From Oscillospiraceae bacterium (GTDB taxonomy: Bacteria > Bacillota_A > Clostridia > Oscillospirales > Oscillospiraceae): 6,952 nucleotides of DNA. The notes below the pieces were generated by a model. That model made no database searches and was not told where the DNA came from. It saw only the letters and a program-made list of their open reading frames with translations. Position numbers and translations under genes: made by a program. Positions 1 through 6,765 of the stretch are shown piece after piece; the stretch's first letter is position 1; each line of letters starts with the position of its first letter. The stretch covers positions 1-6,952 of the forward strand of contig JAFYLN010000201.1 in NCBI GenBank assembly GCA_017537045.1. The letters are read 5' to 3'.

Positions 1-291
1 AACGTCCCTGTAATATACAGGGACGTAAAAATACGTGTTACCACTCTGTTTCGCATATTCCTCACAGAACATACCTTATTGACTTCGCAGCGCAAATGGA
101 AAACCATAGGGCCTGAAAAGCCTCAGCGATATAACGGTCGCCCCCGTTGTGCCTACTACTGCTTCAACACACTGCTCACAGAATGAACTTCATCCGACTC
201 CCGACTATTGCCTCGCACCACCCGGCAACTCTCTGAAGTCATCGCTCGGACTACTCTTTCTGCTCAAACGCATTTGTCATATAAAAGACTT
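1..291 (-). promoter_or_regulatory. T-box riboswitch leader, likely tRNA-Phe responsive, for a gene beyond the left edge
   Basis: Read on the minus strand, this stretch has the T-box landmarks in order. An AGTA element sits in the 5' side of Stem I, followed by AGAGAG and a distal hairpin closed by TTGCC/GGCAA. Next come GAAG-TTC-A, TGAGC, an AGTAGGC segment of the Stem II region, and finally AGAGTGGTAACACG (34-47), a divergent copy of the conserved T-box. A terminator hairpin follows at 2-26. The best specifier is UUC (Phe) at 185-187, because it follows GAA with one base between, is followed by A, and lies six bases before TGAG. The TGGT bulge would pair with an ACCA tRNA end, which fits a tRNA with A73. 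In this class uncharged tRNA stabilises the antiterminator and permits readthrough. A phenylalanine-related gene such as pheS or a transporter is expected off-window; that is inference. Confidence 0.88.
2..26 (-). terminator. Intrinsic terminator hairpin of the minus-strand T-box
   Basis: A perfect 10-bp inverted repeat, ACGTCCCTGT (2-11) and ACAGGGACGT (17-26), surrounds a five-base loop. On the minus strand it follows the T-box element by seven bases (27-33), as expected for the terminator that competes with the antiterminator. The sequence runs out just as the U tract would begin, so the tract itself cannot be seen. Confidence 0.75.
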
Positions 292-297
292 AAAGAA

Positions 298-326
298 ATA
301 ATAACATCGTCATCTCCTTGTGTCAA
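298..326 (-). promoter_or_regulatory. Sigma-A-like promoter for the minus-strand T-box
   Basis: On the minus strand TTGACA (326-321), a perfect -35 match, is followed by exactly 17 bases and TATTAT (303-298), five of six bases matching the -10 consensus. Transcription would begin near 291, just upstream of the T-box Stem I, which supports both calls. Confidence 0.8.
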
Positions 327-507
327 GCACTTTTGTTCGCAAGCCGAAAACTAATAAAGTATTTTTCTGTTGATGATATGGAATGATTACGGGAGTGACG
401 GACAATTGATACAAGAAGAAAGCGCTTTTGTCTTTTAATTGCGCACATTTGTGCATGATGCAGAAAATAAGCGTTAAGTCTTGGCGATTTTTTGTTTGAC
501 CGCTGTA
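327..507. other. Spacer between the two divergent promoters, no gene seen
   Basis: This AT-rich stretch separates the -35 elements of the two outward-facing promoters. The open frames on the minus strand (about 310-562) lack a convincing ribosome binding site, overlap each other and give no recognisable protein, so none is called. The only local structure noticed is a short palindrome, GCACA-TT-TGTGC, at 443-454. It could be an operator but has no independent support. Confidence 0.5.
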
Positions 508-536
508 TTGACACCGCTGCTTCACTGTGGTAAAGT
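508..536 (+). promoter_or_regulatory. Sigma-A-like promoter for the ligase operon
   Basis: A perfect TTGACA (508-513) is followed by a 17-base spacer and TAAAGT (531-536), four of six bases matching the -10 consensus. A TGG immediately upstream of the -10 (528-530) gives an extended -10 (TGn), which would compensate for the imperfect hexamer. The predicted start is near 543, placing the whole T-box leader inside the transcript. Confidence 0.75.
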
Positions 537-542
537 ATGGAC

Positions 543-832
543 AAATTCAATAAGCAATTCACAAAGGCGTTGATGAAGACGGAATCCGTAACGAATTTTC
601 AGAGAGTCGGGGATGGTGGAAGCCCGATAAGGAGTAGCGGAAATTCCCATCCCTTCTGAGCCGGAAGCCCCAAAGGTTCATCACCCAGTAGGCGTTTCCC
701 GTGTATGCTACGTTAGTGCATAGAAGTTGTTGGACTTCGAAGAGGTGGCGAAATATTATTTTCGCAATTTGAGTGGTACCGCGGGTTTGTTTTACTCGTC
801 TCAAGAACAATTGTTTCTTGAGGCGTTTTTTT
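543..832 (+). promoter_or_regulatory. T-box riboswitch leader controlling the ligase operon
   Basis: The plus strand carries AGAGAG (601-606) and a distal Stem I hairpin closed by TCGGG/CCCGA (607-627). TCCG in the 5' arm of Stem I can pair with CGGA (638-641) just before the specifier region, and TGAGC follows. After an AGTAGGC segment and a Stem III hairpin (GCGAAA 748-753 with TTTCGC 760-765) comes a near-perfect T-box, GAGTGGTACCGCGG (771-784). GAGT (771-774) can pair with ACTC (794-797) as part of the antiterminator, mutually exclusive with the terminator at 797-825. The specifier is ambiguous. CCC (Pro, 646-648) is followed by the expected A; TTC (Phe, 644-646) keeps the GAA-N-codon spacing of the neighbouring T-box; ATC (Ile, 649-651) is also possible. 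The TGGT bulge predicts a tRNA with A73, which fits all three and does not separate them. Confidence 0.9.
797..832 (+). terminator. Attenuator terminator of the plus-strand T-box
   Basis: CGTCTCAAGAA (797-807) pairs with TTCTTGAGGCG (815-825) over 11 bp including one G-T pair, with a seven-base loop and seven T residues directly after (826-832). It lies between the T-box element and the ribosome binding site of the ligase gene. Default termination here would shut off the operon when the cognate tRNA is charged. Confidence 0.9.
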
Positions 833-846
833 ATTTTCATTTTTCA

Positions 847-854
847 GAAAGGAG
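847..854 (+). promoter_or_regulatory. Ribosome binding site that fixes the ligase start
   Basis: GAAAGGAG lies seven bases before ATG at 862. It decides the start against an in-frame TTG at 727, which lies inside the T-box Stem III region and upstream of the attenuator and would add 45 residues encoded by structured leader RNA. Confidence 0.9.
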
Positions 855-861
855 AATCACT

Positions 862-3138
862 ATGACCAACACGAATCCTTCCACACAGCTTATGGACATT
901 GCAACCCGTATCAGAGGTATGCGCGAGATTTTGGGCTACAGTACCCAGAAGATGGCCGAACAGACGGAGGTTTCCGAAGAAATTTACCGCCAGTATGAAA
1001 CCGGTACCGTAGATCTGCCGTTTACCTTCCTGCACAAGTGCTCCAAGGTCTTTGGTCTGGAGATCACCGTTCTGTTGGAAGGCCGCAGTGCCAAGCTGAC
1101 CGGCTACACCGTTACCCGCCGCGGCAAGGGCCTGGTCACTGCTAGTGAAGATGGCATCACCATCCAGGATCTGGCACCTATGTTCCGGCAGAAACTGGCG
1201 ACTCCCTACTATGTTACCTACGAGTATTCCGAAGAACTTCAGGATGAACCCATTCACACCACCACCCATGACGGCCAGGAGTTCGATATTGTGCTGAAGG
1301 GTGCCATGCGCATCAAGGTTGGTGAGCACGAAGAAGTTCTCCGGGAAGGCGACAGTATTTTCTACAATTCCTCTACTCCCCATGGCATGATCGCCATCGA
1401 TGGTCACGACTGTGTATTCCTGTCCATGATCATGGCCAGCGACAAGCGGGATTCCGCACTGAAGCTGGAGCCCAGATCCGCTGTGAAGGATTTGACTACA
1501 GAACAGCGGCTGCTGTGCAATGAGTTTGTCTGGGGTGCTGAAAATGAAGACGGTGCCATGACGGGTCTGAACTATGCCAATACCGAACGCTATAACTTTG
1601 CCTTCGACACCGTGGATGCCCTGGCACGGAAGAATCCCGACAAGCTGGCAATGGTCCACATCGCCAATGACATGACCGAGCGCCGTTTCACCTTCAAGGA
1701 TTTCAAGGATGCTTCCTCCCAGTGTGCAAACTACTTCAAGAGCCTGGGCATTAAACGGGGCGACCGTGTTATGCTGGTGCTGAAACGCCATTACCAGTTC
1801 TGGTACGCAATTCTGGGCCTGCACAAGCTGGGTGCCATTGCTATCCCTGCAACGAACCAGCTGATGGAACATGACTTTACCTATCGATTCCAGGCAGGCG
1901 GCGTTTCCGCAATCCTGTGTACTGCTGATGGCGATACTGCCCATCAGGTGGAACTGGCAGAAGCGGTAAGCGGCATGAAGTTAACCAAAGTTCTGGTGGG
2001 CGGAGCCCGTGAAGGCTGGCATGATTTCAATGAGGAATACGGCCTGTTCAGCCGCCGCTATGTCCGCACCGAAGACGCGCCCTGCGGCGATGATCCTATG
2101 CTGATGCTCTTCACCTCCGGCACTACCGGCTATCCCAAGATGGCAATGCACTCTTACAAATATGCTCTGGGTCACTATGTTACCGCCCGTTACTGGCATC
2201 TGTGTGAGCGGGATGGCCTGCACTTCACCATTTCTGAGACTGGCTGGGGCAAGGCCCTGTGGGGTAAGCTCTACGGTCAGTGGCTGTGTGAAGGTGCTGT
2301 CTTCGTCTATGACTTCGATCGGTTTGACGCAGAGAAGATCCTGCCCATGTTCGCAAAGTACAACATCACCACCTTCTGTGCGCCTCCCACCATGTACCGC
2401 ATGCTGATCAAGCAGGATCTGAGCATGTACGATCTTTCTTCCATCCATCACGCCACCACTGCCGGCGAGGCGCTGAACCCCGAGGTCTTCTATCAGTTCG
2501 AGAAGTCCACCGGCCTGCGCATCCATGAGGGCTTCGGCCAGACGGAAATGACCCTTGGCATTGCAAATCTCTACGGCACCGACATCAAGCCCGGTGCTAT
2601 GGGTAAACCGATCCCCGGCTATGGCATCGATATTGTGGACTCCGACGGCAACCCCGTGGCAGACGGTGTCAACGGTGAGATCGTTATCCGTACGGTTCCC
2701 AAGCCTACCTGTGGTGTGTTCCTGGGCTACTACTTGAACCAGGAAGCGACTGATGCCGCATGGCATGACGGTATGTACCACACCGGTGATGTGGCATGGC
2801 GGGATGAGGATGGCTACTACTGGTATGTTGGCCGTGCCGACGATGTGATCAAGTCCTCCGGCTACCGCATCGGACCCTTCGAAATTGAATCCACCATCAT
2901 GGAACTGCCCTATGTTCTGGAATGCGGTGTCTGTGCTGCACCCGATGAGGTCAGAGGCCAAGTGGTCAAGGCCTGCATCGTACTGGTGAAGGGCACCGAG
3001 GGTACGGAAGAACTGAAGAAGGAAATCCAGAGCTATGTCAAGGCCCATACCGCACCTTACAAGTACCCCAGAATTGTGGAGTTCCGGGAGGAACTGCCCA
3101 AAACGATCTCCGGTAAGATCCAGAGAAACAAGCTGTAA
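862..3138 (+). CDS. XRE HTH - cupin - medium-chain/aryl acyl-CoA ligase fusion
   Basis: The 758-residue protein joins three parts. Residues about 14-72 form an XRE-type helix-turn-helix. Residues about 115-192 form a cupin barrel with H132, H136 and E140, a G147 spaced as in cupin motif 1, and a GDS...STPHG second motif (163-175). Residues about 236-758 form a complete adenylate-forming ligase with P-loop TSGTTGYPK (418-426), GFGQTE (557-562), YHTGD (639-643), GRADDVIKSSGYRIGPFEIE (657-676) and catalytic lysine K752 in ISGKIQ. The segment around 455-570 (GWGKALWG, APPTMYRML, TAGEALNPE) most resembles ACSM-type medium-chain and benzoate-type acyl-CoA ligases. These make an acyl-AMP and then an acyl-CoA from a carboxylic acid, ATP and CoA in the cytosol. 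XRE-cupin proteins are normally separate regulators of about 180-200 residues, so the fusion suggests an enzyme that also binds DNA. The substrate is not identifiable. It is the first gene of the T-box-controlled unit. Confidence 0.93.
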   Translation: MTNTNPSTQLMDIATRIRGMREILGYSTQKMAEQTEVSEEIYRQYETGTVDLPFTFLHKCSKVFGLEITVLLEGRSAKLTGYTVTRRGKGLVTASEDGITIQDLAPMFRQKLATPYYVTYEYSEELQDEPIHTTTHDGQEFDIVLKGAMRIKVGEHEEVLREGDSIFYNSSTPHGMIAIDGHDCVFLSMIMASDKRDSALKLEPRSAVKDLTTEQRLLCNEFVWGAENEDGAMTGLNYANTERYNFAFDTVDALARKNPDKLAMVHIANDMTERRFTFKDFKDASSQCANYFKSLGIKRGDRVMLVLKRHYQFWYAILGLHKLGAIAIPATNQLMEHDFTYRFQAGGVSAILCTADGDTAHQVELAEAVSGMKLTKVLVGGAREGWHDFNEEYGLFSRRYVRTEDAPCGDDPMLMLFTSGTTGYPKMAMHSYKYALGHYVTARYWHLCERDGLHFTISETGWGKALWGKLYGQWLCEGAVFVYDFDRFDAEKILPMFAKYNITTFCAPPTMYRMLIKQDLSMYDLSSIHHATTAGEALNPEVFYQFEKSTGLRIHEGFGQTEMTLGIANLYGTDIKPGAMGKPIPGYGIDIVDSDGNPVADGVNGEIVIRTVPKPTCGVFLGYYLNQEATDAAWHDGMYHTGDVAWRDEDGYYWYVGRADDVIKSSGYRIGPFEIESTIMELPYVLECGVCAAPDEVRGQVVKACIVLVKGTEGTEELKKEIQSYVKAHTAPYKYPRIVEFREELPKTISGKIQRNKL

Positions 3139-3154
3139 ATACAAAAAACTCCGG

Positions 3155-3186
3155 TTGGAGGCTGCCGCAGTCGTAGCAGCCTCCAA
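3155..3186. repeat. Intercistronic 11-bp inverted repeat
   Basis: TTGGAGGCTGC (3155-3165) and GCAGCCTCCAA (3176-3186) form a perfect 11-bp stem with a 10-base loop in the 80-base gap between the ligase stop and the MaoC-like start. No U tract follows it on the plus strand. On the minus strand a T6 run lies eight bases beyond the stem, so it is only terminator-like in that direction, where no gene would need it. It may be an mRNA-stability or processing element setting the ligase apart from the downstream genes, or a partial terminator. Confidence 0.7.
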
Positions 3187-3218
3187 TCGAGCATCACAGT
3201 AAAGGGTTGAAAGAATCA

Positions 3219-3649
3219 ATGTATTTTGACGATTTGAAACTAGGCATGTCGGTAGAAATTGCTCCGGCAGTCATAGAAAAACAGAAGATGATGGATTTTG
3301 CTTACACTTATGACAACATTCCTCTCCATACGGATGAAGAATATGCAAAAGCTTCCCCCTTTGGCGGGTTGATCGCACCCGGTGTGATGTCATTTATGTC
3401 GGTTTGGGTCAAGTATCTGGAAGTAGATTTTATCGGAAAAGAGCTTCTTGCCGGTAAGTCTACAAAATTGAATGGCATAAGCCGGTCTATGCGGATGATG
3501 TTCTCCACGGCACCGCTATGATCACAAATCTTGTGCAGCGCAGTGCAAGAAATGGTATCGCGGAAATTACTATTGAGGCTTATAATCAAAATGGTGTGCA
3601 TGTGCTAAGCAATATAACTGAGGCCATCGTCAAATGCAGAGAACTCTGA
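3219..3649 (+). pseudogene. MaoC-like hotdog hydratase/dehydratase, broken by a -1 frameshift
   Basis: The first reading frame from ATG 3219 gives a MaoC-like start: MYFDDLKLGM, then YDNIPLHTDEEYAKASPFGG (31-50) and LIAPG. D32 and H37 have the D-x4-H spacing of the catalytic pair in (R)-specific enoyl-CoA hydratases such as PhaJ; the usual HG after the FGG motif is PG here. After codon 82 (ACA, 3462-3464) this frame runs into unrelated residues and stops at 3519-3521. Stepping back one base at the AAAA run 3464-3467 restores KIEWHKPVYADDVLHGTAMI and a hotdog C-terminus ending at TGA 3647-3649, about 143 residues, the normal family length. One lost A in a run of five explains it. Sequencing error, a recent mutation or, less likely, recoding are possible. 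The ribosome binding site is weak (AAAGGG at 3201-3206), and an in-frame TTG at 3207 is less likely as the start. ATG of the next gene is 26 bases downstream. Confidence 0.85.
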
Positions 3650-3675
3650 CGATCTACTCCGGCGGTGATTGAACA

Positions 3676-5109
3676 ATGAAAAAGACATACGCAACCTCCA
3701 TGCCAAACCATATTGGTTCCTTTCTGAAGGCCAGCAAATGTTTTGCGGCGTTGGGCATCAACATCACCCGGGTCAGCTATGATAAAGCCGTAGACAGCCA
3801 TATGCTGTTTCTTGATGTGGAAGGAACGGAGGAACAGATCCGAAAAGCGGATGCAGAGCTAGAGAAGATCGGATATCTACAGAACAATTCTGCGGATTCC
3901 AGTATTGTTCTCATCGAATTCTGTCTTGAGGATATTCCCGGAAGTGTAACCAGTGTTCTGGAACTGATCAGTGCCTTTAACTTCAACATTTCCTACATCA
4001 ATTCCCAGGAAAACGGTACCGATTACCAGTATTTCAAGATGGGCCTGCATGTGGAAGATCCGGGCCGGATTGCAGAATTTATGGAGCAGGCGGAACAGCT
4101 CTGCAAAGTAAGGATCATTGACTACAACAGTTCGGAACGGGCTTATGACAACAGCATTTTCTACAACACCTATGTACGGGGGCTGTCCCGGATGCTCAAC
4201 TTAACTGAGGAGCAAAAGCAGGGCCTTATGGTTTCAGCGAATCTTGCCATGCAAATTCTGGATGAGCAAGGACTATCTCCCTACCGGACCTTTGACAGCA
4301 TCAGTAAGTTTGCAGAGCTTCTGGGAAAATCCAAGGGGGATCAGTTTGTTCCGAGAATCACCACACATACGATTACGGACAATACCGAAATTATCCTGAT
4401 TGAGCCAGCCTGTGGCAGCAATACTGCGGTAATAAGAAGCCATGGAGAATTTCTCTGTGTGGACAGCGGTTATGCCTGCTATCGGGAGGAAATGCTGAAG
4501 ATCCTCCGTGACTATATTCCCGGATTCGAGACAGCCCGCAAGCGTTTGCTGCTGACCCACGCGGATGTAGATCATTGCGGTCTTATGGACGTATTTGATG
4601 AAATTATTGTCAGCGGCCGGTCAGCCGAGAGCCTTCGCTGTGAGTATCTGGGAGAAAACGGCTTCCGGGAACGAAATCCCTTGCATAGACCCTATGTGAA
4701 TATCTGCAAGAACCTGACATCCTATAAAGAGGTTAATCCGAGCAAGTTAACAACTCCCTGGCAGAACCTGCCAGAGCTTCGCGGACCGCTGACACAGATC
4801 GGTTTCTTTGATTTTGGAGATCTGCATTTTGAAGTCTACGAGGGAAACGGCGGACATCTTCCTGGGGAAGTGGTTCTGATCGATTACGAAAACCACATTG
4901 CTTTTACCGGCGATGTCTACATCAACATACATGGACTCACTGCAGCCCAGGCGGAATACAACCAGTATGCGCCGATTCTGATGACATCTGTGGATACGGA
5001 CCCAAAGGTTTGCAGCGAAGAACGGAAGGCAATCCTAAGAAGACTTGGTGTGGGTAACTGGAAGATTTTCGGTGCCCATGGATCCCCCAAAGACTATTCC
5101 GTAAAATAA
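3676..5109 (+). CDS. Tandem ACT domain - metallo-beta-lactamase-fold hydrolase fusion
   Basis: The 477-residue protein starts at ATG 3676 with GGTGAT seven bases upstream. Residues about 4-70 form one ACT domain (MPNHIGSFLKASKCFAALGINI-type loop and helix). Residues about 76-150 form a second (LEDIPGS, then NISYIN). ACT pairs typically bind an amino acid and control an attached enzyme. Residues 151-229 are a largely helical linker. From about 230 a metallo-beta-lactamase fold follows, with LLLTHADVDHCG (291-302) and later candidate metal ligands H394 (GGHLPGE), D413 (FTGDV) and H468 (GAHG). The normal HxHxDH motif is HxDxDH here (H295, D297, D299, H300), replacing the second histidine; flavodiiron proteins also carry an acidic residue at this place. 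No signal peptide is seen, so it should be cytosolic. It is the last gene of the unit. The reaction is unknown; thioester or lactone hydrolysis would fit an acyl-CoA operon but is inference. Confidence 0.88.
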   Translation: MKKTYATSMPNHIGSFLKASKCFAALGINITRVSYDKAVDSHMLFLDVEGTEEQIRKADAELEKIGYLQNNSADSSIVLIEFCLEDIPGSVTSVLELISAFNFNISYINSQENGTDYQYFKMGLHVEDPGRIAEFMEQAEQLCKVRIIDYNSSERAYDNSIFYNTYVRGLSRMLNLTEEQKQGLMVSANLAMQILDEQGLSPYRTFDSISKFAELLGKSKGDQFVPRITTHTITDNTEIILIEPACGSNTAVIRSHGEFLCVDSGYACYREEMLKILRDYIPGFETARKRLLLTHADVDHCGLMDVFDEIIVSGRSAESLRCEYLGENGFRERNPLHRPYVNICKNLTSYKEVNPSKLTTPWQNLPELRGPLTQIGFFDFGDLHFEVYEGNGGHLPGEVVLIDYENHIAFTGDVYINIHGLTAAQAEYNQYAPILMTSVDTDPKVCSEERKAILRRLGVGNWKIFGAHGSPKDYSVK

Positions 5110-5128
5110 CGAGAAGATAGAACCGCAA

Positions 5129-5163
5129 AGAAAGCACCTGCATCACAAATGCAGGTGCTTTCT
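5129..5163. terminator. Bidirectional terminator between convergent genes
   Basis: AGAAAGCACCTGCA (5129-5142) and TGCAGGTGCTTTCT (5150-5163) form a perfect 14-bp stem with a seven-base loop. It lies 19 bases after the ACT-MBL stop and 7 bases beyond the symporter stop. The arm ends are T-rich in both directions, though neither has a long uninterrupted T tract. It probably ends both transcripts. Confidence 0.85.
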
Positions 5164-5170
5164 ACTTAGA

Positions 5171-6730
5171 TTATTTGATTTCCTCGTAGCAGCTGAAGAG
5201 TTTGCTCACACGATCGGCCTCTGCTTCGGTATTTCTGGTAAACGCACTGACCAGAGGAACGATAATCATGGAAATTGCCATAGCGGAAACACCCATTTCC
5301 GGGGACTTGGCTGCGGCGGCAGAGAAACCGGAGTTCAGGGAGATTACCAGGGTGGCGCTGCCGACGGTGATCAGGCCGGAAAGGATACCGGCAAAGGCAC
5401 CGGCCTTGGTAATCTTCTTAGAGAACAGACCCCAGATGTAGGGACCGATGAAGCAGCCAGAAACAACACCCCAGGAAAAGGACATCAAACTGACGATGAT
5501 GGGGATGTTCTGGGTTGCGAAGATGAAGGAACAGGCTACAAATGCCAGGCAGAACAGTCTGGTCAGAAGCATCTGAGCGTCAGACTGGATTTCCTTTTTG
5601 CGAATCGAGGGAATCAGATCCACAGCAACTGCAGATGCAGAAGTCAGAACCACCGACTGCAGGGTTGACATGGACGCAGAAAGGAGCAGAACCATAATGA
5701 TGGCAAGCAGGACAAGTCCCAGTTTTCCGCCGCTCAGCACTTCCATCAGCAGGGTGGGGATGACTGCGTCAATGCCGCCCTCGGGAAGCTGACCGCCCAG
5801 GATCAGTCTGGAGGTGGAACCAATGAGGTAAGCACCGCAGCCGATGACGGTACAGAAGAATGTAGAAATAACGGTACCGCGCTTAATAGCTGCAGTATCC
5901 TTGATGGCATAGAACTTGCCGATCATCTGAGGAAGACCCCAGGTGCCGAAGCTGGTCAGCATGATGTTGAAGCAGAGGAACCGGAAGGAAGAACCGCCGA
6001 AGATATTGGTCAGCTGGCTTCCGGTTACGGGGTTGGGATCCCCAGGGAGAGATTCAAAGTTTCGCAGGTTTTCCATGAGACCACCGAGGCCGCCCACGTT
6101 CTCATGGCTGAGAACGGTGATAACCAGCAGAATGACACCTGCGATCATAATCACGCCCTGCACAAGATCCGTGTAAGATGTGGCGATGTAACCGCCCGCT
6201 ACCAGGTATACCGCGGTCAAAACGGCGATGCCCAGCATCCATACCCAGGTGGGAACGCCGGGGAAAACTGCACCGAACAGGGAACCCAGCCCCTTGTAAA
6301 CGGCTGCGGAGTAGGGAACGAGAAAAACGAAAATGATCACTGCAGCCAGGATCTTCATGCCCTTAGAATTGTAACGCTTTTCAAAGTAGTCCGGCATAGT
6401 TCTGGCATTGAGCTTCTTGGTCATCTTTCTGGTGCGGTTGGCAAACAGCAGCCAGGACAACAGACAACCCAAAACTGCGTTACCTACACCAATCCAGATG
6501 GCACCGATGCCGATATTCCAGCCGTGCTGGCCTGCGTAACCAACGAACACAACAGCAGAGAAATAGGTGGTTCCATAAGCGAACGCAGTGGCCCATGCAC
6601 CGATGTTTCTTCCGCCAATCAGAAAACTGTCCAGATTCTTGGACTTGCCATAACTGATGCAGCCGATAAAAATCATAAGTGCAGTATAGATGCAAAGAGC
6701 TACTACCGTGTAAATCTGTGGAACTGTCAT
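5171..6730 (-). CDS. Sodium:solute symporter (SSS / SLC5 family)
   Basis: The 519-residue inner-membrane protein is strongly hydrophobic, with about 13 likely transmembrane segments beginning at residue 8. Family features include SFLIGGRNIGAWATAFAYG (35-53) at TM1-TM2, ARTMPDYFEKRYNSKGMK (109-126) after TM3, AGGYIATSYTDLVQGVIM (178-195), and MSTLQSVVLTSASA (354-367) in TM8. S355 and T356 of that TM8 stretch correspond to the Ser-Thr pair of the PutP Na2 site. Length matches SSS members (about 480-550). It should import a solute with Na+. Pantothenate, proline or carboxylate substrates are all known in the family, and this sequence does not decide between them. ATG 6730 has a strong AGGAGGG site (6744-6738) and its own promoter. 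It converges on the ligase operon and diverges from a LysR gene, its likely regulator. Supplying the acid used by the ligase is an inference from proximity only. Confidence 0.93.
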   Translation of the reverse strand: MTVPQIYTVVALCIYTALMIFIGCISYGKSKNLDSFLIGGRNIGAWATAFAYGTTYFSAVVFVGYAGQHGWNIGIGAIWIGVGNAVLGCLLSWLLFANRTRKMTKKLNARTMPDYFEKRYNSKGMKILAAVIIFVFLVPYSAAVYKGLGSLFGAVFPGVPTWVWMLGIAVLTAVYLVAGGYIATSYTDLVQGVIMIAGVILLVITVLSHENVGGLGGLMENLRNFESLPGDPNPVTGSQLTNIFGGSSFRFLCFNIMLTSFGTWGLPQMIGKFYAIKDTAAIKRGTVISTFFCTVIGCGAYLIGSTSRLILGGQLPEGGIDAVIPTLLMEVLSGGKLGLVLLAIIMVLLLSASMSTLQSVVLTSASAVAVDLIPSIRKKEIQSDAQMLLTRLFCLAFVACSFIFATQNIPIIVSLMSFSWGVVSGCFIGPYIWGLFSKKITKAGAFAGILSGLITVGSATLVISLNSGFSAAAAKSPEMGVSAMAISMIIVPLVSAFTRNTEAEADRVSKLFSCYEEIK

Positions 6731-6737
6731 TGTCTTT

Positions 6738-6744
6738 CCCTCCT
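6738..6744 (-). promoter_or_regulatory. Ribosome binding site of the symporter
   Basis: On the minus strand AGGAGGG ends seven bases before ATG at 6730, a near-perfect Shine-Dalgarno sequence that fixes the start. Confidence 0.88.
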
Positions 6745-6765
6745 GAAGAATTTTGTTTCTTGGTC

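Noticed and set aside
443..454. Short palindrome GCACA-TT-TGTGC between the divergent promoters as an operator
   Set aside because: Five-base arms are easily found by chance and it overlaps neither promoter; kept only as a remark.
310..562. Two overlapping minus-strand frames of 71 and 79 codons between the T-boxes
   Set aside because: No ribosome binding site or recognisable protein; they overlap both promoters and the start of the plus-strand leader.
727..861. An in-frame TTG start extending the ligase by 45 residues
   Set aside because: The extension runs through T-box Stem III, the T-box element and the attenuator, and has no ribosome binding site, while ATG 862 has GAAAGGAG at ideal spacing.
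844..3219. Long minus-strand open frames (844-1944 and 1981-3219) opposite the ligase
   Set aside because: They mirror the codon structure of a clear ligase gene, encode no recognisable domain and lack plausible start signals.
3462..3470. Programmed -1 ribosomal frameshifting in the MaoC-like gene
   Set aside because: There is no X-XXY-YYZ slippery heptamer in frame, the run is only four A residues and no clear stimulatory stem follows; a one-base deletion or sequencing error is simpler.
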